Source: Pseudomonas sp. Irchel 3A7
GTDB taxonomy: Bacteria; Pseudomonadota; Gammaproteobacteria; Pseudomonadales; Pseudomonadaceae
NCBI RefSeq assembly: GCF_900187565.1
Contig: NZ_FYED01000016.1
Span: 1 to 64,000, forward strand
Reading direction: 5' to 3'
Length of the DNA: 64,000 bases
Position 1 is the first letter of the stretch. Every line of letters starts with the position of its first letter. Below, one piece after another: positions 44,595-52,689 of the stretch. The notes beneath the pieces were generated by a model. It was not told where the DNA came from and searched no databases. It was given only the letters and a program-made list of their open reading frames with translations. The position numbers and the translations under genes are program-made.

Positions 44595-45185
44595 TCAGGC
44601 TGGCGAATGCTCCTCCATCGCCGCTTTGTAGATCGAGTTCTTCGGCTGCGCAAACAACCGCGCCATCATCGGTTCGAAAAAGCTCAGCGGCAGTGTGTCA
44701 TAGGCCGGATCAAACGCCGCCGCATCGTATTTGGCGCAGAACTCGATGGTCGCCCGATATTGCGGATGGCCGTTGAATTGCTCGCGCAGGTGCCGGTCCA
44801 TGCCCAGGTGGTGGAAGAAGTAATAGCCCTGGAAGATCCCGTGCTTTTCCACCATCCACAAATTCTCGGCGCTCACGAATGGCTTGAGAATCGCCGCCGC
44901 GATATCTGGGTGGTTGTAGGAGCCCAGGGTGTCGCCGATGTCATGGAGCAGCGCGCAGACCACGTACTCTTCGTCGCGACCATCACGCCAGGCGCGGGTG
45001 GCGGTTTGCAGGGAGTGGGTCAGTCGATCCACCGGGAAGCCGCCGAAATCACCCTCCAGCAGCTTCAGGTGCGCCACGATCCTTGATGGCAATTGTCGGG
45101 CGTAGGCACTGAAATCCGCGGCGATGATCGCCCAGTCTTCCTGCGTGCCATCCTTCATGTGGGTGAAACGGGCATTGGCATTCAT
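44595..45185 (-). CDS. HD-domain phosphohydrolase/oxygenase-like protein
   Basis: The 196-aa HD-domain protein has VVCALLHDIGDTLGSYNH (HD motif, about residue 75), upstream DRLTHSLQTA (first histidine) and later EKHGIFQGYYFFHHLGMD. This pattern resembles the PhnZ/inositol-oxygenase-like group of mixed-valent diiron oxygenases as well as plain HD hydrolases. It starts with GAGGATAGCCG before the ATG. It is 18 bp downstream of the DUF962 gene, a pairing that hints at a joint oxidative step. Confidence 0.75.
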   Translation of the reverse strand: MNANARFTHMKDGTQEDWAIIAADFSAYARQLPSRIVAHLKLLEGDFGGFPVDRLTHSLQTATRAWRDGRDEEYVVCALLHDIGDTLGSYNHPDIAAAILKPFVSAENLWMVEKHGIFQGYYFFHHLGMDRHLREQFNGHPQYRATIEFCAKYDAAAFDPAYDTLPLSFFEPMMARLFAQPKNSIYKAAMEEHSPA

Positions 45186-45203
45186 CGGCTATCCTCTTTT
45201 GAA

Positions 45204-45515
45204 CTAGAACGGCACGCGCCCCAGAATCATGTCCCGATACATGACGAAATCGCCGAGCAGGCTGTAGAAGGGATGCTGGAAGGTCGCAGGGCGATTTTTT
45301 TCGAAGAAGAAATGCCCGACCCAGGCAAAGCTGTAACCCGCCAGCGGCAGGGCCCACAACAGCATCCAGGCGCCTCGGCCGATGGTCAGCGCCAGAATGA
45401 AAATGACCAGCGTGGTGCCGATGAAGTGCAATCGGCGGCAGGTACTGTTGCTGTGCTCACTGAGGTAATACGGGTAAAACTCAGCAAAGCTGTTGAATCG
45501 TCTGATGTTTTCCAC
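45204..45515 (-). CDS. DUF962/Mpo1-like membrane protein
   Basis: The 103-aa protein has two or three membrane helices and the DUF962 signatures STCRRLHFIGTTLV and WVGHFFFEKNRPATF. In yeast the homologue Mpo1 is an iron(II)-dependent dioxygenase that cleaves 2-hydroxy fatty acids in alpha-oxidation. Histidines needed for iron binding (RRLHFIG, VGHFF) are present. A GTG start (45515) is used. It heads a two-gene unit with the HD protein. Confidence 0.8.
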   Translation of the reverse strand: MENIRRFNSFAEFYPYYLSEHSNSTCRRLHFIGTTLVIFILALTIGRGAWMLLWALPLAGYSFAWVGHFFFEKNRPATFQHPFYSLLGDFVMYRDMILGRVPF

Positions 45516-45675
45516 GACTGCGATCTCTGTGGTTATTGTTCTGACTGCAAGTTGTTCTGCGGGTAGCTTATTTAAGTCTAGAGTGAACGTAGGCGTCAGC
45601 CAGTGACAATCGGCGCCACTTTAGTATCCTTCGGAAATTGGCCGTGACATGCGGCTCATCATGTAAGAACCCGAC

Positions 45676-46737
45676 ATGAGCGAACGAACGACTTCTGCAA
45701 GCTGGGCGATGGGGATTGTCAAAGCACTGGAAATGGACGGCCTGGATTGCCGGGTTCTGTTCAAACAACTGGGGCTCGACTACGCGGCACTGGATGATCC
45801 GGATGCACGCTTCCCGCAAGATTCCATGACACGACTGTGGCAGCGTGCGGTTGAGCTGTCCGGCAACCCCGCAATTGGCCTGAACATGGGCAAGGTGGTG
45901 CGACCTGCGCAGTTTCATGTAACCGGTTACGCCTTGATGTCCAGCCAGACCCTGGCCGAGGGCTTTCAGCGCCTGGTGCGTTACCAGCGGATCATTGCCG
46001 AAAGTGCCGATCTGAGTTTTCGGCTGCTGGATGAGGGCTACGCGCTGATTTTGACGGTGCATGGCGATCATTTGCCGCCCACCCGTCAAAGCGCCGAAGC
46101 CTCGCTGGCGTGCGCCCTGGCGCTGTGCGGCTGGCTGACCGGACGCACACTGCACCCGCGCAAGGTGCTGGTGCAGGGCGATGAACCCGTCAATATCGAA
46201 CCTTATAAACAAGCCTTCCATGCACCGCTGGTGTTCAACGCGCCATACGATGCGTTGATTTTCGAGCGCGCGGACATGGAAGCACCGCTGCCGACCGCCA
46301 ACGAGGCCATGGCGCTGCTGCATGACCGGTTTGCCGGTGAATACCTGGCGCGTTTTTCCGAAAGTCGCGTGACCCACAAGGCGCGCCAGGTGCTGTGTCG
46401 TCTGTTGCCCCAGGGTGAACCCAAACGTGATGCCGTGGCGCAGACGCTGCACCTGTCACAACGCACGTTGCAGCGGCGATTGCAGGAGGAGGGCACGAGT
46501 TTTCAGACGTTGCTCGATGACACCCGGCGAGAACTGGCCGAACAATATCTGGCGCAACCGGCCATGACACTGCTGGAAATTGCCTACCTGTTGGGCTTCG
46601 CCGATCCGAGCAATTTCTTCCGCGCCTTCCGCCGCTGGTTCGACACCACACCCGGTGAGTACCGGGTGCGGTTGATGCAGATGCCTGCGCCGGTCAGTGA
46701 CGCCAGAACGCCGGAATACACAACACAAACACCGTAA
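45676..46737 (+). CDS. AraC-family regulator with arabinose-binding-like domain
   Basis: The 353-aa protein has the N-terminal ligand-binding domain of the OruR/ArgR-like AraC group (PF12625 type, about residues 20-205, with FPQDSMTRLWQRAVELSGNP) and a C-terminal helix-turn-helix pair (about 240-335, TLHLSQRTLQRRLQEEGTSF and YLLGFADPSNFFRAFRRW). The target is unknown; the divergent HD/DUF962 pair is a candidate. Its last 44 bp overlap the end of trkH on the other strand. Confidence 0.83.
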   Translation: MSERTTSASWAMGIVKALEMDGLDCRVLFKQLGLDYAALDDPDARFPQDSMTRLWQRAVELSGNPAIGLNMGKVVRPAQFHVTGYALMSSQTLAEGFQRLVRYQRIIAESADLSFRLLDEGYALILTVHGDHLPPTRQSAEASLACALALCGWLTGRTLHPRKVLVQGDEPVNIEPYKQAFHAPLVFNAPYDALIFERADMEAPLPTANEAMALLHDRFAGEYLARFSESRVTHKARQVLCRLLPQGEPKRDAVAQTLHLSQRTLQRRLQEEGTSFQTLLDDTRRELAEQYLAQPAMTLLEIAYLLGFADPSNFFRAFRRWFDTTPGEYRVRLMQMPAPVSDARTPEYTTQTP

Positions 46738-48148
46738 TGATCTCCAGTCGGCCCAGCAGCATGCCGAACGAGAGAATCCACTTGGCGGCGTCCGGCAGCG
46801 AGGCGAAGTTGCCGGCCGGGCCGATGGTCTCGCCCAGGCCCGGGCCGACGCCGGACACCGTACTGGCCGCGCCGGTGAGGGCGGTCATCCAGTCCACGCC
46901 GAGCAGCGACAGTAACAGCGCGATCACACAGATGGTGATGGCGAAGAAGAACGAAAAAGTCAGGATCGAACGCACGATCTCTTCATCGAGACGGTGACCG
47001 TTGTACTTCTGCTTGATCACCGCGCGCGGGTGGATCAACTGGTTAAGGTTGGCCTTGAGCAGGATGTAGGCTACCTGGAAACGGAAAATCTTGATCCCGC
47101 CGGCGGTCGAGCCCGAACAGCCGCCAACGAAGCCCAGATAGAAGAACAGCATCAGCGAGAAGTTGCCCCAAAGGCTGTAGTCCCCCAGGGCGAAACCGGT
47201 GGTCGTCACCACCGAGGTCACGTTCAGCGCCACATGCCGCAGTGCCTCCAGCCAATGCAGCTGGGTGGTCCACCAATACCAGGTGCCCAGTATCAGCCAG
47301 GTCACCAGCAACATGCCGATCAGGCCTTGAACCTGTTCATCCTTGATCAGCGCACGGCGGTTGCCGCGCAGGGTCGCCACGTACAGGGTGAACGGCAAGC
47401 TGCCGAGAATCATGATGACGATGGCCACCCAGTGCACGGCCGGTTGCGTCCACTTGGCCAGGGACAGGTCCGAGGTGGAAAAGCCACCGGTGGAAATCGC
47501 CGACATCGCATGGTTGATCGCATCGAATGGACTCATCCCGGCCCACCAGAACGCCAGGCTGCCGAAAATGGTGATGCCGACGTAGGCCGCCACGATCAAC
47601 CGCGCCACCATGTGCGAGCGGGGCATGACTTTTTCGGAGCGGTCCGACGATTCGGTCTGGAACAGTCGCATGCCACCAATGCGCAGCAATGGCAGGATCG
47701 CCACCGCCATGCCGATGAAGCCGATGCCGCCGATCCAGTGCAGCAATGAGCGCCACATCAGGATGCCGGGAGACATGTCGTCCAGGTGATTAAGTACCGT
47801 CGACCCCGTGGCGGTGATGCCGGACATGCTTTCGAAGAATGAGTCGGTGTAGCTGATGTGCTGGGTCAATAAAAACGGCAGCGCGGCGAAGATGCACACC
47901 ACCAGCCAACTGCTGACGGTCAGCAGGTACATGTCCCTTGGCCGAAGATGGACATGCTCGGGGCGCCCCGGAATGACCAGCGCCAGACCGGCGACAAAGG
48001 TGATCATGCTGGCCCAGAGGAACGACGGCAGGTCGCCGGTGCGATCGAAGATCACCAGCGTGGCCATGGGCACGACCATGGCGATGGCCAGGGTTATCAG
48101 GAAGATGCCGATGATGAAACCAATGAGACGCAAGGTCGGCAACGCCAT
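46694..48148 (-). CDS. trkH: Trk potassium uptake channel TrkH
   Basis: Low-affinity potassium uptake channel in the inner membrane that works with the cytosolic TrkA subunit. The 484-aa protein has four M1-P-M2-like repeats; filter segments include ATGSTVL (about residue 111), STGGFST (about 222) and TTTGFALGD (about 315). Its C-terminal end overlaps the AraC gene. The position next to the nitroreductase and cpx genes matches PA3210. Confidence 0.92.
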   Translation of the reverse strand: MALPTLRLIGFIIGIFLITLAIAMVVPMATLVIFDRTGDLPSFLWASMITFVAGLALVIPGRPEHVHLRPRDMYLLTVSSWLVVCIFAALPFLLTQHISYTDSFFESMSGITATGSTVLNHLDDMSPGILMWRSLLHWIGGIGFIGMAVAILPLLRIGGMRLFQTESSDRSEKVMPRSHMVARLIVAAYVGITIFGSLAFWWAGMSPFDAINHAMSAISTGGFSTSDLSLAKWTQPAVHWVAIVIMILGSLPFTLYVATLRGNRRALIKDEQVQGLIGMLLVTWLILGTWYWWTTQLHWLEALRHVALNVTSVVTTTGFALGDYSLWGNFSLMLFFYLGFVGGCSGSTAGGIKIFRFQVAYILLKANLNQLIHPRAVIKQKYNGHRLDEEIVRSILTFSFFFAITICVIALLLSLLGVDWMTALTGAASTVSGVGPGLGETIGPAGNFASLPDAAKWILSFGMLLGRLEIITVFVLCIPAFWRH

Positions 48149-48269
48149 GAAATCCGCTCGGCTGTAGTAAGGAAGGGCGCCATTCTACCTGTGGGGCAGG
48201 GCATGTAAACGGGCATTGCCACGGTAGTTACAGCTAGAATAGCCGCACAATTTTTTCAGGAGGTGGCCG

Positions 48270-48836
48270 ATGCAGGCTCTCGACGTTTTGCTCAACCGTG
48301 TTTCCGTCCCGCGCCTGATCGAACCGGCACCTACTCAAGCGCAGCGCGAAGTGTTGTTTGCCGCAGCGATGCGGGCACCGGATCACGGTCATTTGCAGCC
48401 TTGGCGGTTCCTGACCGTCGAAGGCGCAGCGCGCGAGCAGATGGGCGAGTTACTGGCTGAAGCGGCGAAGCTGCAAGACAGCGAAGTGACCGAAGCGGCC
48501 ATCGACAAGGCGCGCAACGGTCCTTTGCGCGCCCCCTTGGTGGTCGTGGTGATTGCCCGGTTGCAGGATCACGTCAAGTATCCGAAGTCAGAGCAGATGC
48601 TGGCGGCTGGCTGCGCGGCGCACGGGATCTTGCTGGCGGCCTATGCGCAGGGCATTGGTGCGGTGTGGCGTACAGGGGATCTGGCCTATTCGCCGCATGT
48701 GGCCAAAGGGTTGGGGCTGGCGGAAGGGGAGAAGGTGATTGCGTTCCTTTATCTCGGTACGCCGCTGAAGGAGCCACGTGTGGCGGAGAAGGTGGATCTG
48801 GCAGAGTTCGTCAGCGCCTGGCCCGGCAAAGCCTGA
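48270..48836 (+). CDS. Nitroreductase-family FMN oxidoreductase (YdjA-like)
   Basis: The 188-aa single-domain flavoprotein resembles YdjA: N-terminal RRxSVPR-like stretch RVSVPRLIEPAPT, MRAPDHGHLQPWRF (FMN binding, about residue 35) and GLAEGEKVIAFLYLGTP near the end. It probably reduces nitroaromatics or quinones as a dimer. A very strong CAGGAGG lies 7 bp before the ATG. It is divergent from trkH. Confidence 0.84.
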   Translation: MQALDVLLNRVSVPRLIEPAPTQAQREVLFAAAMRAPDHGHLQPWRFLTVEGAAREQMGELLAEAAKLQDSEVTEAAIDKARNGPLRAPLVVVVIARLQDHVKYPKSEQMLAAGCAAHGILLAAYAQGIGAVWRTGDLAYSPHVAKGLGLAEGEKVIAFLYLGTPLKEPRVAEKVDLAEFVSAWPGKA

Positions 48837-48849
48837 CACCGTATTTCCC

Positions 48850-48940
48850 CTGTGGGAGCGAGCCTGCTCGCGAAATCGGAGTGTCAGGCACTGAGATGTT
48901 GAGTGTACTGCCGCTTTCGCGAGCAGGCTCGCTCCCACAG
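48850..48940. repeat. REP pair (GGGAGCGAGCCTGCTCGC class)
   Basis: Head-to-head inverted copies of CTGTGGGAGCGAGCCTGCTC lie between the convergent ends of the nitroreductase and cpxA genes. Confidence 0.9.
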
Positions 48941-48950
48941 GGATTCAGGG

Positions 48951-50288
48951 TTAGGTGATGGCCCCCGGCACCATCGGCAATTCCAGACTGGCAATAAACC
49001 CACCCTCCGGGTGATTGGCCAGCACCAGACTCCCGCCATGCCGTTCCGCCGCACGGCGGGCGATGGCCAGGCCCAGACCGTGTCCGGCTGCGGTCTGCCC
49101 GGGCGCCCGGTAGAACGGCTCTCCAAGCTGATTCAAATGTTCGGCGTCGACCCCCGGACCATGATCGCGCACGGTCACCACAATCCGCTCACCCTGTCGC
49201 AACGCCTGCATTTCAATCGGTTGCCCGCCTTCCGGGTTGAAGCGCTGAGCATTGCGCAGCAGGTTATCCACAGCGCGCTCGATCATGGTCGGCCACCCTC
49301 TGAGGTTCAGTTGCGGCTCGGCTTCAAGGCGAACGTTCTGCTCTGGCGAGCCCAGCTGTGCATCCCGTTGCAGCCCGGTGAGCAGCGCATTCAGGTCCAC
49401 CTCTTCGGCGCTGGCGTTATCGGCATCAACCCGCGCCAACACCAGTATTTCACTGATCAGCGCTTCGAGTCGGTCACACTCACGGGTCAGGCGCGGCCAG
49501 AGTTTTTGCCGTTCTTCCGGCGTAGCCCGTTCGGCCAGGGCCAGCGCAATGCGCAGGCGGGCGAGGGGCGAGCGCAGTTCGTGAGACACGTCCCGCAGCA
49601 GTTGCCGCTGGCTGCTGATCAGGCTTTGCAAACGTGCACCCATGCGGTTGAAATCGTTGGCCAGCACCCCGAATTCGTCGCGGCGGTTCGCCAGTTTGAC
49701 CAGACTGTTCTGCTGGTAAGTGGTTTGCCCCAGGTCATGCACCGCCCCGCGCAAACGGCTGAGCGGACGGGTGATGGAAAAGGTCACCAACAGGCTGAAC
49801 AAGGTCAGTACCACCAGGGCGATACCCAGCGCACTCAGTGGCCAGAGCAGGCTTTCACGGTGCCAGGCATCGAGTTCCGGGTGGGGGATGCGGTAGATCA
49901 GCAGGTAGGTGTCGCCGGTTTTTTCGCTGGTGTATTCAGCGGTCAGACGCCGCCATGGCAAGCGCCGGTCATCATTGTTCTGTCGCGCTTCGAAGGCCGC
50001 GGCGCGGCGTGGGAAGGTGCCGCGCACCACCGGGTCGCCACTTTCGTTGAGTACCTGAACGTCGATGTGATACTGGCGTTTGCGCTGTTCCAGAATGTCC
50101 TGGGCGGCTTCTTCGCCCTGGGCCTCATAGGTTTGCGTCCATTGTTCGGGCAGGGTGTTGAGGCCTGGGTGACGACTGAGAATCCACGCATCCTGGTTGA
50201 GCATGTGCCCGAGCAAAATGGACAGCCCTGCAACCAGGGCGATGGCCAGCCAGAAGCTGGCCAGGATACGCCAGAACAATGAACGCAC
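48951..50288 (-). CDS. cpxA: Envelope-stress sensor histidine kinase CpxA
   Basis: The 445-aa sensor kinase has two membrane helices (about 8-28 and 155-175), a periplasmic sensor (29-154), HAMP (ITRPLSRLRGAVHDL), the phospho-acceptor helix DVSHELRSPLARLRIA (His in SHELRSP) and an ATPase domain (NLLRNAQRF, DHGPGVD, GHGLGLAIARR). A GTG start follows GAGGA. By position it matches PA3206. Its partner cpxR is now 9.8 kb away across the inserted gene block, and a terminator plus REP pair separate it from the Spy-like gene upstream. Confidence 0.88.
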   Translation of the reverse strand: MRSLFWRILASFWLAIALVAGLSILLGHMLNQDAWILSRHPGLNTLPEQWTQTYEAQGEEAAQDILEQRKRQYHIDVQVLNESGDPVVRGTFPRRAAAFEARQNNDDRRLPWRRLTAEYTSEKTGDTYLLIYRIPHPELDAWHRESLLWPLSALGIALVVLTLFSLLVTFSITRPLSRLRGAVHDLGQTTYQQNSLVKLANRRDEFGVLANDFNRMGARLQSLISSQRQLLRDVSHELRSPLARLRIALALAERATPEERQKLWPRLTRECDRLEALISEILVLARVDADNASAEEVDLNALLTGLQRDAQLGSPEQNVRLEAEPQLNLRGWPTMIERAVDNLLRNAQRFNPEGGQPIEMQALRQGERIVVTVRDHGPGVDAEHLNQLGEPFYRAPGQTAAGHGLGLAIARRAAERHGGSLVLANHPEGGFIASLELPMVPGAIT

Positions 50289-50318
50289 AGAAAATCCTCA
50301 GACAACAATGAATCCGAT

Positions 50319-50417
50319 GTAGGAGCGAGCTTGCTCGCGAAAAACGCAGTGACGACACGTGCTACCTGATGCCGCGCGTTATCGTTGACGTCCATCGCGA
50401 GCAAGCTCGCTCCTACA
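50319..50417. repeat. REP pair (TAGGAGCGAGCTTGCTC class)
   Basis: Inverted copies of TGTAGGAGCGAGCTTGCTCG with about 55 bp between them lie between cpxP and cpxA. Confidence 0.88.
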
Positions 50418-50426
50418 GTAGATCGG

Positions 50427-50460
50427 AAAACTGAGACCCAACGGTGTTCGCCGTTGGGTC
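50427..50460 (-). terminator. Rho-independent terminator after the Spy/CpxP gene
   Basis: A perfect 10-bp stem, GACCCAACGG and CCGTTGGGTC, with a six-base loop is followed on the minus strand by TCAGTTTT. It lies 12 bp after the stop codon. Confidence 0.82.
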
Positions 50461-50472
50461 AGGGTTAGATCA

Positions 50473-50922
50473 TTATTGCGCTTTTTGCGCCTGTTGCGCT
50501 TTCCACGCCTTGAACTCGGCCCATTCGGCGCGACGTTCAGCCCGTTTTTTCTGGATCTCGTCGAATTTCTTCTGTTGATCCGGTTTCAGCAGCGCCCGCA
50601 CATCAGCTTCGGCTTTCTTGTGGTTGGCGGCCATCTCGTCTTTCATGGCTTTCTGATCGGCTGGCGAGAGTTTCTCCAGGTACTTGTCGACCACTTGCTT
50701 ACGCTCATGCATCTGATCGCCCATGATTTTGCGGATCTGCTCGCGCTGTTCGCGGCTCAGGTCCAGCTGGCTGTAGGGGCCTTTGCCGTGCATGCCGTGC
50801 ATCTGACCGCCGTGGCGCGCTCCATCCATCGGGCCACCCATAGGGCCGGCGCCTTCGGGCATGGCCATGGCAACAGTCGGCAGGGTGGCGGCGAACATCA
50901 GAGCGATAAGAGTCTTGCGCAT
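50473..50922 (-). CDS. Spy/CpxP-family periplasmic protein
   Basis: Periplasmic chaperone-like or sensor-dampening protein of the Cpx response. The 149-aa product has a signal peptide (MRKTLIALMFAATLPTVAMA), a Met/Gly/His-rich linker (GARHGGQMHGMHGKG), and two LTxxQ-type motifs in variant form (LSREQREQIRKIM and LLKPDQQKKFDE). The ATG at 50922 follows AAGGAG; the longer frame lacks a site. The CpxR-box-like sequence 83 bp upstream supports membership of the regulon. It corresponds to PA3205. Confidence 0.86.
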   Translation of the reverse strand: MRKTLIALMFAATLPTVAMAMPEGAGPMGGPMDGARHGGQMHGMHGKGPYSQLDLSREQREQIRKIMGDQMHERKQVVDKYLEKLSPADQKAMKDEMAANHKKAEADVRALLKPDQQKKFDEIQKKRAERRAEWAEFKAWKAQQAQKAQ

Positions 50923-51004
50923 GGTGAATCTCCTTGTCTCATTCCCGGTACGTTCCGGATGAGTACAGATTACGGAGATCAAGGTCAGCGGCGGTCAGCG
51001 GAGC

Positions 51005-51020
51005 GTAAAGCTTGGGTAAA
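51005..51020. promoter_or_regulatory. CpxR-box-like direct repeat
   Basis: GTAAAGCTTGGGTAAA shows two GTAAA half-sites with 6 bp between them, the form of the E. coli CpxR box (GTAAA-N5/6-GTAAA). It lies 83 bp upstream of the Spy/CpxP start and on the opposite strand to that gene. Confidence 0.6.
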
Positions 51021-51200
51021 GATGATTTTCGAACAACCTGACAAATCCAACACATCGGCTGCTTCACCAAACGATACCCCGCCGGCTTTCCTTTTTACCT
51101 AGTGCAACGCCGGCATCACAACTCGAGTGGCTCCGGTCGTTTACGCAGACCAACATCTCCTATTGACAGGTTGGCCCTATCATATCTTTTTCGCGCTCGC

Positions 51201-51220
51201 AACTGTTTTGTTAGGCAGGT
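51201..51220. promoter_or_regulatory. Lux-box-like site before the acid-activating operon
   Basis: AACTGTTTTGTTAGGCAGGT matches the outer parts of the lux-box consensus RNSTGY-N8-RCASRT at every position and keeps CT-N12-AG. It lies 100 bp upstream of the ligase ATG and shares 14 of 20 bases with the site at 56887-56906. The LuxR protein of the cluster is the likely binder. Confidence 0.55.
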
Positions 51221-51320
51221 ATATGGTTTTTCCTAACTTGTTAGTGTCCGTATCAGAGGGAGGCATCGTTAGTAGTTAAGAGCAGAGCTAATAATATAAA
51301 TGTCGACGAGGGCGTAAGTT

Positions 51321-52676
51321 ATGGGTGTGAGAAAGCTTTTTGATGAATTCGCCACAAAGTATAACGATATTCATCAGGCATACTGGACCAACACGCTAAG
51401 TGAAGACGAACTTAGGCTCTGGCATGAGGAACGGCTCAAAACGGTCCTGCGGCATGTCAAAAGTAAATCCGTTTTCTACGGAAAACACTTTAAAGATATT
51501 GATGTAGAAGGCATCACGCTGGCGAATCTTTCTTCACTGCCTTTTACCACTAAGGATGATTTAAGAGAGTCTATGCTAGATATTCTGTCTGGCACACTGG
51601 AAGACAGCATTTATTTTTATGAAACCACCGGCACGACCGGTCCGGCGACCCCATGCCCACGAGATAAAAAAGAAAGTTATGCAAGTAACAAACAACTCAC
51701 CATGGCTTACAAGGCGGTGTTGGAGAAACATTTCCCTGCAGAGAAACCCGTTGTAGGCATCATGGGGCCGACTGAGGCGCATTCCTTCGGTGATACCTTG
51801 GGTGATGTCTGTCATCAACTGGGTGTCTGTAGCGCCAAAATCTGGCCGCATTCCCCGGTCATCGGATATCCCAAGACGCTCCAGTTGATGAAGGATTTGC
51901 GCATCGGCGTCGTCGCTTCAGCTCCAGGACTGTTGCTGGCACTGGCCAAGGAGGCCGAGCGGCTAGGCTTCAATCCCTGCGAGGACTTTCATTTGCGGGC
52001 GTTCATGATGAGCGGTGAACTCTGTACGTCAGCCTTGAAAAACAACTTGTACAGTCTCTGGGGTTGTGAAGCCTACAACAGTCTGTATGGCTCGCAAGAA
52101 GCGATGATTATTGCCGCAGCCAACACCAGCGACCAACTGATGCCCCATCGACTCAACTACATCATTGAGGTATTGAACCCCCAAACGGGCGAAAGTCTGG
52201 GTGACAGTGGTGAAGGGGAGTTGTGCGTCACCATGCTGGTCGACGGCGTGAAACCGTTGATCCGCTACCGTACGGGCGACTTAATTTGCATTCAAAAAAC
52301 GGCAAAAAAACCGATTGCACTAGGGCAGGTAATGAAAGTGGTCGGACGTGTCAAAGATGCCATGATCCTTAACGGCAAAGACTTCACGGCTGGCCAAATC
52401 GAGCAGGCGCTGCTTGAAGGTGTCGAGAAATGCCTAGGTTATCAAATCGTCATCAACTGCGTGAATGACAGAGATACAGTGATCGCCAAAATGGAAATGT
52501 CCAGGTTTTACCAAGGTGATCGCAGCCAATTGACGTTGTTGATCCGTGAGCGCGTGCGCGAGCGCCTAGGGGTTGAGGCGACAATCATGATGGTCGATGA
52601 CCTTGATGATCATGTGAACTTGGGCAGTTGGTTCAGTTGGAAAGAAGCGCGAATTGTTGATCAACGCAGCCGATAG
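51321..52676 (+). CDS. PaaK/LuxE-type acyl- or aryl-adenylating ligase
   Basis: ANL-superfamily enzyme that should activate a carboxylic acid with ATP. The 451-aa protein has the phosphate loop YETTGTTGPATPCP (about residue 95), ICLYG-like YNSLYGSQEA (about 253), RYRTGDLI (about 315), the hinge GRVKDAMILNGKD (about 342) and a C-terminal catalytic-lysine-like SWFSWKEARIVDQR. It is closest in layout to phenylacetate-CoA ligase and the LuxE/CapK group. Substrate could be anthranilate or a fatty acid; unknown. GAGGG precedes the ATG. It is the first gene of a tight plus-strand operon with no counterpart in the flanking regions. Confidence 0.82.
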   Translation: MGVRKLFDEFATKYNDIHQAYWTNTLSEDELRLWHEERLKTVLRHVKSKSVFYGKHFKDIDVEGITLANLSSLPFTTKDDLRESMLDILSGTLEDSIYFYETTGTTGPATPCPRDKKESYASNKQLTMAYKAVLEKHFPAEKPVVGIMGPTEAHSFGDTLGDVCHQLGVCSAKIWPHSPVIGYPKTLQLMKDLRIGVVASAPGLLLALAKEAERLGFNPCEDFHLRAFMMSGELCTSALKNNLYSLWGCEAYNSLYGSQEAMIIAAANTSDQLMPHRLNYIIEVLNPQTGESLGDSGEGELCVTMLVDGVKPLIRYRTGDLICIQKTAKKPIALGQVMKVVGRVKDAMILNGKDFTAGQIEQALLEGVEKCLGYQIVINCVNDRDTVIAKMEMSRFYQGDRSQLTLLIRERVRERLGVEATIMMVDDLDDHVNLGSWFSWKEARIVDQRSR

Positions 52677-52689
52677 GTTGGGGCACAGT

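Larger units (their letters stand above)
50923..51320. other. Gap between the Spy/CpxP gene and the inserted cluster
   Basis: A 398-bp gap between divergent genes contains a CpxR-like site near the left end and a lux-box-like site near the right end, annotated separately. The left junction of the inserted block should lie between about 51020 and 51200, where base composition changes. No gene is seen. Confidence 0.5.
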
